A stretch of 14,839 nucleotides of DNA from Capillimicrobium sp035565675 (GTDB taxonomy: Bacteria; Actinomycetota; Thermoleophilia; Solirubrobacterales; Solirubrobacteraceae). The notes beneath the pieces are model-generated. The model ran no database searches. It had not been told where the DNA came from and was given only the letters and a program-made list of their open reading frames with translations. The stretch is taken from positions 1-14,839 of the forward strand of contig DATMSA010000049.1 in the NCBI GenBank assembly GCA_035565675.1, written 5' to 3'. Shown in pieces: positions 5,582-13,725 of this stretch. The translations under genes were made by a program, and so were the position numbers. Numbering within the stretch: position 1 is the stretch's first letter; every line of letters starts with the position of its first letter.

Positions 5582-6205
5582 ATGCGGGTCGTGTCCGAGC
5601 CGCGCGTCGATGGCCGCACCCTGCGCTTCCAGCACCGGCGTCCCGAGATCCTGGAGGCGGTGATGGAGCACGTGCTCGAGCACGGGCTCGGCGACCTGTC
5701 GCTGCGCTCGCTCGCGGCCGCCGTCGGCGTCTCGCACGTCACGCTGCGCCACCACTTCGGCAGCAAGGAGGAGCTCGTCGCCGAGCTCTTCGACGAGATC
5801 CGCGCGCGGCAGGAGATCCCGGCCGACGTCGCCGCCGAGGACGGGGCGGCGCTCCTGCGCCGGCTGTGGCGGGACTGGACCGGCGAGCCGGGCCTGCGCC
5901 AGTTCCGCCTGCTGTTCGAGGCCTACGGGCAGGCGCTGATGGCCCCGGACCGCTACCGGCGGTTCCTCGACGGCGTGGTCGGCGACTGGCTGGCGATCAT
6001 CGAGGGGTGGGCGGTCGCCGCCGGTTGCTCGGCCGACGAGGCGCCACGGTTCGCCACCCTCCTGATCGCCCAGCTCCGCGGGCTCGCCCTCGACCTGCTG
6101 GCGACCGGCGACCGCGCGCGCGTCGACGCGGCGTTCGACGAGGTCGTCGAGGCCGCCGAGCGACGGCGCGCGGCCTGGGCCGTCAGCAGCGGGTCGCGCG
6201 CCTGA
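5582..6205 (+). CDS. TetR-family transcriptional regulator
   Basis: A 207-aa protein, normal for TetR. The helix-turn-helix spans about 39-62: LSLRSLAAAVGVSHVTLRHHFGSKEELVAELF, with the 'H-H-F-G-S-K-E-x-L' signature. The rest is the helical ligand/dimer domain, with a tryptophan-rich core (W96, W99, W136, W143). The start is ambiguous. ATG 5582 has no ribosome binding site. A TAGCAT hexamer (5578-5583) overlaps it and would place a transcription start near the GTG at 5591, allowing a leaderless 204-aa form. It is divergent from the Lon-like gene and convergent with the secreted hydrolase, whose end it overlaps by 23 nt. It is the nearest full regulator to the 24-bp operator at 7980-8003 and is therefore a candidate controller of the hydrolase and exporter (inference). 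Its own upstream region lacks that operator sequence. Confidence 0.9.
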   Translation: MRVVSEPRVDGRTLRFQHRRPEILEAVMEHVLEHGLGDLSLRSLAAAVGVSHVTLRHHFGSKEELVAELFDEIRARQEIPADVAAEDGAALLRRLWRDWTGEPGLRQFRLLFEAYGQALMAPDRYRRFLDGVVGDWLAIIEGWAVAAGCSADEAPRFATLLIAQLRGLALDLLATGDRARVDAAFDEVVEAAERRRAAWAVSSGSRA

Positions 6206-7934
6206 CGGTCTGCGTCCCGATCGGCGGGTCGTACACCGACGTGTAGGCGATCGTCCACCGCCCGCCGGCCGGGCACGTCCGCGGGGTGCGGACCAGCGCC
6301 CGCCCGCCGCGCCGCGCCCCGAGCCGCAGCGACAGCCGCGTGAGGCTCGCCTCCGCGCCCGCCCCGAGCTCGACCTTCGGCAGGACGGTCGTGACGGTGC
6401 GCGCGCCGACGGTCGGATGGAGCACCCGCACCACCGCGCCGTCGGGCTGCGTCAGCGCGATCGTCAGGGTCCGGCCCGGTCCGTCGAACGCGTGCGCGGC
6501 GAGCTGCAGCGTCGCGCCCGCGCCGACGCGGACCTCGGCCGAGCCCGTGCCGATGCGGCTGCTCGGCGGGCAGGCGGCGACGCCGCGCTGCGCCAGGTCG
6601 GCGTCGGTGGCCGGGCACGCCGGGACGGCGTTCGTGTCGAGCCGCGTGCCCGCGGGGAAGCGGATGACGCTGCGGCGCATCGCCGGCGACGCGAAGCCCT
6701 CGGGCGGTGCGGGCAGCGCGGAGGTGAACGTGACGTCCGTCGCCGTGCCCGGGCGGTGGCTGGTGAAGCGCAGCGACAGCGACTGGTAGATCGACCGCCC
6801 GAAGCGCTTGCGGGCGAACGCGATCCCGCGCGTGAGCGCGGCGCGCGCCGAGCCGCGGTGGTCGACCCCGGGGAAGACGTCCAGGGCGACGTCGGAGCCC
6901 TTCGCGCGCAGCTCCTCGGCGAGCATCACGACGGTCCGGGTCGGCACGAACTCGTCGTCGGCGCCGTCGGCCAGGTACAGCGGCTGGTCGAGCTTCACGA
7001 TCGGCGGCTCGAGCCGGTCGAACAGCGGCTTGAGCCTGGCGTAGGCGGTGGCGGGGTCGTCGACGATCAGCGGCTTGCCGAGCACCGCCGGGAACACGCC
7101 GAGGACCGTGTCCGCCAGGCAGCCCTCGTGCGTCGCGTCGCGCAGCATGCGGCCCTCGGCCGTGAGCAGGGAGGGGACGTCGAGGTCCGGCTGGTGGAAC
7201 GTCAGCGCGTCGAGGACGAGCGGGGTGAGCACGCGCCCGACGTCGGTCGTCTCGACCACCTGGATGCCCCAGTGCGAGGGCGGCGCGGTCGCGATCGCGC
7301 CGCGGAAGCGCAGCTCGGGCGCCAGCCGCGTCGCGCTCGCGGCCGTGAACAGCGTCGCCTGGCCGCCCTGGGACTGGCCGACGGCCATCCACTGCCGGCT
7401 GAGCCCCTTCACGAGCTGCCGCGCCGCGCGGACGATGTCGATCTGGCCGTAGGCCTCGCTGCGGCCGTCGAGGTACGGGTGCGGGCCGGCCGGGCCCAGC
7501 CCCTCGTAGTCGGTGGCGACGAGCGCGAAGCCCGCCTTCAGGTACTCGCCCATCCACGCGGACAGGTCCTGCCGGTACGACGGCGCGCAGCGGTTCACGA
7601 CGCCGACGGTCCCGTGCGCGTAGGAGATCACCGGCCAGCCGCCCTTCGGCGGGCGTCCCTCGGGCACGTAGACGAGGCCCGACACCACGACCGGCTGGTC
7701 GCGATACCCGCGCGAGGTGTACAGCACGGTCCAGCCGCGTCCCGCGCCGGGCAGCAGCTTGTCGGGCGCGACGGGCGCCGATCGCAGCAGGCGACCGCGC
7801 TCAGCGCTGTCGGCGCCCGCCGGCGCCGCGTAGAACGGGGTGAGCGGACCGTCGGCCGGCTGCTGGGCCGAGGCGGTCGCCGCCCAGCTCAGGATCGCCA
7901 GCGCCGCCGCCACGACCACGCCACATCGCGACAT
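6183..7934 (-). CDS. Secreted alpha/beta hydrolase, secretory lipase-like, with C-terminal beta domain
   Basis: A 583-aa protein. Residues 1-23 are a Sec signal peptide (hydrophobic VVVAAALAILSWAATASA, cleavage after ASA). The alpha/beta-hydrolase domain (about 30-385) resembles the secretory lipase family: YAHGT (105-109) oxyanion region, nucleophile elbow GQSQGG (186-191, Ser188), acid in DGADDEFVP (323-331), and His359 in GVDHRGS. C116 and C272 may form a disulphide. The C-terminal part (about 385-583) is a separate beta-rich module with paired cysteines (C440, C455, C554, C583) and the 'CPPSSRIGTGSAEV' motif that I associate with exported Thermoleophilia proteins. It likely cleaves an extracellular lipid or ester. 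GAGGAG (7946-7941) precedes the ATG. A minus-strand -10, TAGGTT (7974-7969), follows the operator shared with the divergent exporter. Confidence 0.87.
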   Translation of the reverse strand: MSRCGVVVAAALAILSWAATASAQQPADGPLTPFYAAPAGADSAERGRLLRSAPVAPDKLLPGAGRGWTVLYTSRGYRDQPVVVSGLVYVPEGRPPKGGWPVISYAHGTVGVVNRCAPSYRQDLSAWMGEYLKAGFALVATDYEGLGPAGPHPYLDGRSEAYGQIDIVRAARQLVKGLSRQWMAVGQSQGGQATLFTAASATRLAPELRFRGAIATAPPSHWGIQVVETTDVGRVLTPLVLDALTFHQPDLDVPSLLTAEGRMLRDATHEGCLADTVLGVFPAVLGKPLIVDDPATAYARLKPLFDRLEPPIVKLDQPLYLADGADDEFVPTRTVVMLAEELRAKGSDVALDVFPGVDHRGSARAALTRGIAFARKRFGRSIYQSLSLRFTSHRPGTATDVTFTSALPAPPEGFASPAMRRSVIRFPAGTRLDTNAVPACPATDADLAQRGVAACPPSSRIGTGSAEVRVGAGATLQLAAHAFDGPGRTLTIALTQPDGAVVRVLHPTVGARTVTTVLPKVELGAGAEASLTRLSLRLGARRGGRALVRTPRTCPAGGRWTIAYTSVYDPPIGTQTVRRATRC

Positions 7935-7979
7935 CCATCTCTCCTCGGGCTCGGGAACGAGGCGGCCAAACCTAGCATC

Positions 7980-8003
7980 TAGCTCTACCAGTTGGTAGAG
8001 CTA
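7980..8003. promoter_or_regulatory. Perfect 24-bp inverted repeat, TetR-type operator shared by lipase and exporter
   Basis: TAGCTCTACCA (7980-7990) and TGGTAGAGCTA (7993-8003) are exact reverse complements around a GT centre: 11-bp arms with no mismatch. The site lies between the divergent hydrolase (start 7934) and exporter (start 8154). It overlaps the spacer and -35 region of a likely hydrolase promoter (-10 TAGGTT at 7974-7969), and a plus-strand TAGCAT (7973-7978) is adjacent. Its A/T-containing arms stand out from the surrounding G+C. The size and symmetry suit a TetR dimer or dimer pair. Confidence 0.8.
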
Positions 8004-8153
8004 ACTCCGCGCCACGCGATCCGCGCCGTGTCGCGTCGGTCGCGCTCACGCGGCCGGAATCTCGACGACCGGCGCCGCGTCCGATCGCGCATCGTGATCG
8101 CGCGAACAGGTGCCCGGATCGCGCTCGCGCGTCCGGCGGGCACGGTGGAAGAC

Positions 8154-9722
8154 ATGGCGTCCAGGCTCCCCACCACTGGGCTCGACCGCCGCACGCTCGA
8201 GATCGCGGGCGTCGTCGCGGTCGGGCTGATCATGTCGCTGATCGACACGACGATCGTCAACGTCGCGCTCGAGCACCTCTCCGGCGACCTGCACGAGCCG
8301 CTGTCGACGATCCAGTGGGTCTCGACCGGGTACCTGCTGTCGCTGGCCGTCGTGATCCCGCTGTCGGGCTGGGTGACCGAGCGGTTCGGCTCCAAGCGCG
8401 TGTGGCTCGTGTCGATCGCCGTGTTCGGCGTCGGCTCGCTGCTGTGCGGGCTGTCGGCGTCGGTCGAGGAGCTGATCGCCTTCCGCGTCCTGCAGGGCCT
8501 CGGCGGCGGGATGCTCGTGCCGGTCGGCTTCACGCTCGCCACCCAGGCGGCCGGGCCGGGACGCGCCGGCGCGGTCCTGTCGCTGATCGGCGTGCCGGTG
8601 CTCCTGGGCCCGATCTTCGGCCCGATCCTCGGCGGCCTCATCGTTGACAACCTGACCTGGCACTGGATCTTCTTCGTGAACATCCCGATCGCGGTGATCG
8701 CGTTCGGCCTGGCAATGCGGACGCTCGACGGCGCCGCCGGCCGCCAGGACGCGGGCCGGCTGGACTGGATCGGCGTGCTGCTCGCCTGCCCGGGCCTGAT
8801 CGGCCTCGTGTTCGGCCTGTCGGAGAGCGCGAGCCGCGGCGGCCTCGAGAACCCGATCGCGTTCGGGCCGATCCTCGCCGGGCTGGCGCTGCTGGCCGCG
8901 TTCGTCTGGCACGCGCGCCGCGCCGACCGGCCGCTGATCGACCTGCGCCCGTTCCGCGGGCCCGCATTCGCCGCGGGCGCCGCCACGACGTTCGTGCTCG
9001 GCCTCGCGCTGTTCGGCGCCCTGCTCCTCCTCCCGCTCTACTTCCAGGTCGACCGGGGCCTCAGCGCCCTGCAGGCCGCGCTGCTGATGGCGCCCCAGGG
9101 CGTCGGCGGGGCGATCACGCTCCCGATCAGCGGGCGCCTCACCGACCGCGTCGGCGGCGGGCCGGTGGTCGTGGTGGGCGCGACGATCGCCACGCTCGCG
9201 ACGCTGCCATGGGTGTTCGTCGCGGGCGACACGCCGTACCCCCTGCTCATGGCGATCCTGTTCGTGCGCGGCATCGGGCTGGGCGCGTCGATGCAGCCGG
9301 CGTTCGCCGCGGCGCTGTCGGTCCTGCGCACCGAGCAGGTCCCGCGCGCCACCGCGGCGCTGAACACGATCCGCCAGGTCGGCGCGTCGATCGGCACCGC
9401 CGCCGCGGCCGTCCTGCTCGAGACCCAGGCGCAGGCCACGATGCCGCACATGCGCGGCGGGGCGGGCGTCCTGGAGCCGCTTCCCCCGGCCGTCCGCGCC
9501 GAGGTCGCCGGGCCGCTGGCCGACGCGTTCGGCCACGTGTTCCTGTGGGCGACGGTCGCGACCGCCCTGGCGATCGCCGGCGGCCTCGTCCTGTTGCGGG
9601 CCGAGAGGCGCACGCGCGACGCGGCCGCCGAGCGCGATCGCGGGCGCCGAACCGTGGGCGCTGCCCCTTGCGATCAGGGCTCGCGCACGGGTCGCGTCAG
9701 GGGGTTGCACGGATCGCCCTGA
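8154..9722 (+). CDS. DHA2-family (EmrB/QacA) MFS drug exporter, 14 transmembrane helices
   Basis: A 522-aa protein with about 14 hydrophobic helices. Family motifs are clear: D1, LIDTTIVNVAL (29-39, with membrane Asp31); motif A, GWVTERFGSKRV (72-83); motif C for antiporters, GPIFGPILGG (152-161). Length and helix count fit DHA2 proton-driven exporters of hydrophobic or cationic drugs, dyes and bile-salt-like compounds. The ATG at 8154 follows GGTGGA (8144-8149). An upstream in-frame TTG at 7992 lies in the operator and is rejected. This leaves a leader of about 150 nt. The last 40 residues (from about 483) are a basic, low-complexity tail after the final helix, unusual but not evidence of a frameshift. 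Divergent from the secreted hydrolase, with which it shares an operator. The substrate is unknown. Confidence 0.93.
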   Translation: MASRLPTTGLDRRTLEIAGVVAVGLIMSLIDTTIVNVALEHLSGDLHEPLSTIQWVSTGYLLSLAVVIPLSGWVTERFGSKRVWLVSIAVFGVGSLLCGLSASVEELIAFRVLQGLGGGMLVPVGFTLATQAAGPGRAGAVLSLIGVPVLLGPIFGPILGGLIVDNLTWHWIFFVNIPIAVIAFGLAMRTLDGAAGRQDAGRLDWIGVLLACPGLIGLVFGLSESASRGGLENPIAFGPILAGLALLAAFVWHARRADRPLIDLRPFRGPAFAAGAATTFVLGLALFGALLLLPLYFQVDRGLSALQAALLMAPQGVGGAITLPISGRLTDRVGGGPVVVVGATIATLATLPWVFVAGDTPYPLLMAILFVRGIGLGASMQPAFAAALSVLRTEQVPRATAALNTIRQVGASIGTAAAAVLLETQAQATMPHMRGGAGVLEPLPPAVRAEVAGPLADAFGHVFLWATVATALAIAGGLVLLRAERRTRDAAAERDRGRRTVGAAPCDQGSRTGRVRGLHGSP

Positions 9723-9734
9723 GGTAGTCCGCCG

Positions 9735-9753
9735 CCCGCCGAACAGGGGCGGG
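9735..9753 (+). terminator. Weak hairpin after the exporter gene
   Basis: CCCGCC (9735-9740) pairs with GGCGGG (9748-9753) around a 7-nt loop. An overlapping alternative, CCGCCC (9732-9737) with GGGCGG (9747-9752), is equally possible. It lies 12 nt past the exporter stop and about 40 nt before arcC. There is no T-run. It may attenuate readthrough into the arginine operon. Confidence 0.32.
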
Positions 9754-9793
9754 GGCTGATGGAATCGCGGCCTCCGCCGGTCAGGGTCTGGGC

Positions 9794-10777
9794 ATGGCCA
9801 CTGCCCCTTCAACCCCGGCGGCCCGCCGTCCGCGCGCCGTCGTCGCCCTCGGCGGCAACGCGCTGCTGCGCCGCGGTGAGCCGCTCGAAGCGGCCACGCA
9901 GGCGCGCGCCGCGCAGTCGGCCGCCGCCATCATCGCCGGCGCCTCGCTGCGCCACCAGCTCGTCGTCACGCACGGCAACGGCCCGCAGGTCGGGCTGCTG
10001 GCCCTGATGAGCGACGCGTATCGCGAGACTGAGCCCTACCCGCTGGACGTCCTCGACGCCGAGACCGTGGGCCAGATCGGCTACGTGCTCGAGATGGCGC
10101 TCGACAACGTCATCGACCACCAGGACACGGTCGCGATCATCACCCGCATCGTCGTCGACGCCGACGACCCCGCCTTCGCCGACCCGACCAAGTTCATCGG
10201 CCCCGTCTACGACGAGGCGCAGGCCCGCGAGGTCGCCGCCGCCCGCGGCTGGACCGTCAAGCCCGACGGCGACCACTGGCGGCGCGTCGTGCCCTCGCCG
10301 GAGCCCAAGCGCATCGTCCAGCTCGGCGCGATCCGCCGGCTGGTCGACTCCAACTTCCTCGTCGTCTGCGCGGGCGGCGGCGGCGTCCCCGTGATCGAGG
10401 ACGAGCACGGCCGCCACACCGGCGTCGAGGCGGTCATCGACAAGGACCTCGCCTCCGCCCTGCTCGCCGTCGAGCTGGGCGTCGACACGCTCGTGCTCGC
10501 CACCGACGTCGACGCCGTGTACGAGGGCTTCGGCACGCCGGCCCAGCGGCCGATCGCATCCGCCACGCCGCAGGGGCTGCGCGAGCGCGCGTTCGCGGCC
10601 GGCTCCATGGGCCCCAAGGTCGAGGCCGTCTGCCGCTTCGTCGAGGCCACGGGCGGCCGCGCCGCGATCGGCAGCCTCGACGACGTCGAGGCGCTGCTCG
10701 ACGGCACCGCCGGCACGCAGGTGCGCGCCGACGGTCCGGCGCTGGCGCTGGGCGAGCCCGTCGGGAGGGCGGCATGA
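9794..10777 (+). CDS. arcC: Carbamate kinase
   Basis: A 327-aa amino-acid-kinase-fold enzyme with every carbamate kinase motif: ALGGNA (18-23), THGNGPQVG (59-67), PEPKRIV (169-175), AGGGGVPV (193-200), DKDLAS (216-221), TDVDAVY (237-243) and GSMGPKVEA (270-278). It is a cytosolic dimer that transfers phosphate from carbamoyl phosphate to ADP, giving ATP, CO2 and ammonia: the energy-yielding last step of the arginine deiminase pathway. It is unusual here in being the first gene of the operon, ahead of arcA. The stop overlaps the next gene by ATGA, so translation is coupled. The start has no strong ribosome binding site (only GGTC/AGGG-like bases upstream), and the 71-nt gap to the exporter shows no clear promoter. 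Confidence 0.97.
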   Translation: MATAPSTPAARRPRAVVALGGNALLRRGEPLEAATQARAAQSAAAIIAGASLRHQLVVTHGNGPQVGLLALMSDAYRETEPYPLDVLDAETVGQIGYVLEMALDNVIDHQDTVAIITRIVVDADDPAFADPTKFIGPVYDEAQAREVAAARGWTVKPDGDHWRRVVPSPEPKRIVQLGAIRRLVDSNFLVVCAGGGGVPVIEDEHGRHTGVEAVIDKDLASALLAVELGVDTLVLATDVDAVYEGFGTPAQRPIASATPQGLRERAFAAGSMGPKVEAVCRFVEATGGRAAIGSLDDVEALLDGTAGTQVRADGPALALGEPVGRAA

Positions 10778-12123
10778 GCACGGCGCTCGCGGCCCGGGTC
10801 CGCGACCTGATGCCGCAGCTCACGGACGACCTCGTTCGGCTCGCCGCCATCCCCTCGATCGCGTTCCCCGGCTACCCGCGCGAGCCGCTGCAGGAGGCCC
10901 ACGACCTCGTCGCCGCGCTCCTGCGCGACGCCGGCGTGCCGCGCGTCGACACGCTGCACCTGCCGGACACGGCGCCGATCGTCGTCGGCGAGATCCCGCC
11001 GCCGCCCGGCGCCCCGACCGTCCTGCTCTACGCGCACTACGACGTCCAGCCGCCCGGCGACGCCGACGCCTGGCGCACCCCGCCGTTCGAGCCGACGCGC
11101 CGCGACGGCGCCATCCACGGCCGCGGGGTCGCCGACGACAAGTCCAACGTGCTGATGCACGTCGGCGCGCTGCGCGCCTTCGACGGGCGCCCGCCGGTCG
11201 GCGTGCGGATCGTCGTCGAGGGCCAGGAGGAGTGGGGCAGCCCGTTCGACACCTTCCCGCCCGAGCGTCCCGACCTGTTCGCCGCCGACGCGATCGTCGT
11301 CGGCGACGCGGGGAACCTGCGTCCCGGCGAGCCCACGCTGACCATCGCGCTGCGCGGCGACGCGCAGGCGATCGTCGAGGTCCGCACGCTGGCGAGCGCC
11401 AAGCACAGCGGCGAGTTCGGCGGCGCGGCCCCCGACGCGCTGCTCGTGCTCCTGCACGCGCTCTCCACGCTGCACGACGAGCGCGGCGACGTCGCCGTCG
11501 CGGGCCTGCTGCGCGAGCCGTGGGACGGCGCCACCTACACCGACGAGGAGTTCCGTGCGCTCGCCGAGATCGCGCCGGGGCTGCCGCTGATGGGCACCGG
11601 CGCGCTGGGCGAGCGGCTGTGGTCGGGGCCCGCGATCACCGTCACCGGCATCGACGCGCCGCCGGTCGACGAGGCCGTCAACGCCGTCGTCCCGCACGCG
11701 CGCGCGAAGATCGACCTGCGGGTCCATCCGCGCCAGAGCGCCGCCGAGGCGCAGCGCGCCCTGATCGACCACTTCCGCGGCGTCGCCCCGTTCGGCGTCG
11801 AGCTGACCGTCCATCCCGCCGAGATCGGCGACGGCTTCCAGGCCGGCACGGACGGTCCCGCCTACGCGGCCGCCCGCGCCGCGCTGCGCGCCGCCTGGGG
11901 CGCCTCGCCGCAGACGATGGCCAGCGGCGGGTCGATTCCCCTCCTGACCGCCCTTCATCAGGCCGCTCCCGACGCCGAGGTTCTCCTGTTCGGCGCCCAG
12001 GACGGCGAATGCAACCTGCACGCGCCCAACGAGCGCGTGCTGCTCGACGAGCTCGAGCGCGCCGTCGTCGCCGAGGCGACGTTCCTGCGCGCGCTCGCGT
12101 CCAGAGAGGAGCGAGGGTCATGA
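10774..12123 (+). CDS. M20-family metallopeptidase (dipeptidase/CNDP-like) embedded in the arginine deiminase operon
   Basis: A 449-aa M20 enzyme with the di-zinc site complete: H88 and D90 (YAHYDVQ, 86-92), bridging Asp in GVADDKS (118-124), catalytic Glu152 and ligand Glu153 (EGQEEWGS, 149-156), D178 (VVGDAG) and H416 (NLHAPNE, 414-420). Residues of about 185-300 form the lid/dimerisation domain. There is no signal peptide, so it is cytosolic. M20 relatives hydrolyse dipeptides, acyl-amino acids or aminobenzoyl-glutamate. Both ends overlap neighbours by ATGA, and GGGAGGG (10763-10769) precedes the start, so it is an integral operon member. Its likely job is to release arginine, or another pathway substrate, from an imported peptide or acyl form. 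This is inference; the exact substrate is unknown. Confidence 0.93.
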   Translation: MSTALAARVRDLMPQLTDDLVRLAAIPSIAFPGYPREPLQEAHDLVAALLRDAGVPRVDTLHLPDTAPIVVGEIPPPPGAPTVLLYAHYDVQPPGDADAWRTPPFEPTRRDGAIHGRGVADDKSNVLMHVGALRAFDGRPPVGVRIVVEGQEEWGSPFDTFPPERPDLFAADAIVVGDAGNLRPGEPTLTIALRGDAQAIVEVRTLASAKHSGEFGGAAPDALLVLLHALSTLHDERGDVAVAGLLREPWDGATYTDEEFRALAEIAPGLPLMGTGALGERLWSGPAITVTGIDAPPVDEAVNAVVPHARAKIDLRVHPRQSAAEAQRALIDHFRGVAPFGVELTVHPAEIGDGFQAGTDGPAYAAARAALRAAWGASPQTMASGGSIPLLTALHQAAPDAEVLLFGAQDGECNLHAPNERVLLDELERAVVAEATFLRALASREERGS

Positions 12124-13697
12124 GTGCCATCAAGACCACCACCACCCCGGCGACGTCCGTCGCCGAGCCGCCTCCGAAGGAGCCGCCCACGGTTCCCCCC
12201 GACGAGCCCGAGGCCAAGGGCCGCTGGCGCTTCCCGAGCGCCTTCACGGTCCTGGCGATCGTCGCGCTCGCCGTCTGGGGCCTGGCGTTCGTCATCCCGT
12301 CCGGGCTCTACGACCTGGACGACGGAGGCGCTCCCATCCCGGGCACCTACCACGAGGTGCCCTCGCCGCAGGATTTCGGCGAGCGACTGAATGATCTGTT
12401 CCTGTCGCCCGTCAACGGCCTGTACGGAATCCAGTCGACGGACACGGGAGCGGTCGCGCCCGACGCCACGGGCGACCTGTTCGGCGCCGCCGGCGTGTTC
12501 CTGTTCGTCCTGGCGATCGGCGCGTTCATCACGATGGTCTTCCAGACCGGCGCGCTGGATCGCGGCATCGCCCGCCTCGCCTACCGGCTGAAGGGCCGGG
12601 GGTGGGTCCTGATCCTCGCGATCATGGCCGTCTTCTCGCTGCTCGGCACCGTCGAGGGCATGGCCGAGGAGACATTGGGCTTCTACGGCCTGGTCGTGCC
12701 ACTGATGCTCGCGCTCGGCTACGACCGGATGGTCGCCGTCGGCGTGATCATCGTCGGCGCCGGCGTCGGCGTCATGGGCTCGACCGTGAACCCGTTCTCG
12801 GTCGGCGTGGCGTCCGGCTTCGCCGACGTCTCGATCGGCGACGGCATCGTGCTGCGCCTGATCATGTGGCTCGCCTTCACCGCCGTGGCGATCGCCTACG
12901 TCGTCCGCTACGCGCGCAAGGTCGAGCGCGACCCGGCGAAGTCGCTGGTCGGCTTCCGCCCCGGGGATCGTGAGCAGGCCGAGAAGGCTGCGGCCACCGA
13001 GCCCCAGCCGCTGACCGGCCGCCACAAGCTGGTGCTGGTCCTGACCACCCTGACGTTCCTGTTCATGATCTTCTCGATCGTCCCGTGGTCGGGCATCTTC
13101 TCGGGCCCGGACGCGGCGCCGTACTCCTGGGAGCTGGGCTGGTGGTTCCCTGAGCTGGCCGCCCTGTTCATCGTCGCGGCCGTGATCGTCGGCATCGTCG
13201 GCGGGCTCGGCGAGAACAAGCTCACCGAGACGCTGGCGCGCGGTGCCGGCGAGTTCATCTACCCGGCCCTGGTGATCGTGGTCGCCCGCGGCATCACGGT
13301 CCTGATGACCAACTCGCAGATCACCGACACGGTGCTGCACGCGATGGAGAGCGCCGCCGAGGGCGCCGCCTCCGGCGTGTTCGCGATCGTGATGTTCCTC
13401 ATCAACCTGCCGCTGGCGTTCCTGATCCCGTCGACGTCCGGCCACGCGACCCTGGCGATGCCGATCCTGGCGCCGCTGGGCGACTTCGCCAGCGTCGACC
13501 GGTCGCTGGTGATCACCGCGTGGAACGCGGCCTCCGGCTGGATGAACCTGTGGGTCCCGACGACCGCTGTCGTCATCGGCGGCGTCGCCCTGGCGAAGGT
13601 CCGCTACGACCACTACCTGCGGTTCGTGGCGCCCCTGCTCGGGATCCTGTTCGTGCTGACGTGCGCCTTCCTCGCCATCGGCGCGGCGTTGAGCTGA
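12120..13697 (+). CDS. YfcC/DcuC-family membrane transporter (arginine deiminase operon)
   Basis: A 525-aa protein with about 12 hydrophobic helices, beginning after a 38-residue Pro/Thr/Glu-rich cytoplasmic N-terminus. Family hallmarks are GMAEETLGFY (180-189, matching the 'G-x-A-E-E-x-x-x-F-Y' of YfcC proteins) and FLIPSTSGHATLAMPILAPLGDF (434-456). The membrane-embedded VNPFSVG (223-229) is also typical of this fold. Related proteins near arginine deiminase genes in other bacteria are annotated as arginine/ornithine or peptide carriers; here it takes the place of ArcD. The ATG overlaps the M20 stop (ATGA) and has GAGAGGAG (12104-12111). It is followed by a 28-nt gap to arcA. Arginine/ornithine exchange is the leading guess; import of an arginyl peptide cut by the neighbouring M20 enzyme is the alternative. 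Confidence 0.9.
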   Translation: MSAIKTTTTPATSVAEPPPKEPPTVPPDEPEAKGRWRFPSAFTVLAIVALAVWGLAFVIPSGLYDLDDGGAPIPGTYHEVPSPQDFGERLNDLFLSPVNGLYGIQSTDTGAVAPDATGDLFGAAGVFLFVLAIGAFITMVFQTGALDRGIARLAYRLKGRGWVLILAIMAVFSLLGTVEGMAEETLGFYGLVVPLMLALGYDRMVAVGVIIVGAGVGVMGSTVNPFSVGVASGFADVSIGDGIVLRLIMWLAFTAVAIAYVVRYARKVERDPAKSLVGFRPGDREQAEKAAATEPQPLTGRHKLVLVLTTLTFLFMIFSIVPWSGIFSGPDAAPYSWELGWWFPELAALFIVAAVIVGIVGGLGENKLTETLARGAGEFIYPALVIVVARGITVLMTNSQITDTVLHAMESAAEGAASGVFAIVMFLINLPLAFLIPSTSGHATLAMPILAPLGDFASVDRSLVITAWNAASGWMNLWVPTTAVVIGGVALAKVRYDHYLRFVAPLLGILFVLTCAFLAIGAALS

Positions 13698-13725
13698 GAC
13701 ACGAGGCGAGAGAAAGGAGCAATCG

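Noticed and set aside
8083..8124. Three copies of GATCGCGC (8083, 8096, 8117) in the exporter leader
   Set aside because: Spacing is irregular, and this G+C-rich octamer is expected by chance in such DNA. Not convincing as an iteron or operator.
7992..8153. Upstream in-frame TTG start for the exporter
   Set aside because: It begins within the 24-bp operator, has no RBS, and would add a basic extension absent from DHA2 exporters.
9723..9793. Arginine repressor (ArgR) box or clear promoter before arcC
   Set aside because: I looked for A/T-rich ARG-box-like palindromes and a well-spaced -35/-10 pair. Only a weak TTGCAC (9705-9710) without a good partner is present.
8046..9812. Minus-strand 588-codon open frame opposite the exporter
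   Set aside because: High-GC antisense shadow: repetitive Arg/Asp/Glu/Gln composition, no domain and no RBS. The exporter frame has clear MFS motifs.
10207..12021. Minus-strand 604-codon open frame opposite arcC and the M20 gene
   Set aside because: Shadow of two well-identified enzymes; low-complexity and without motifs.
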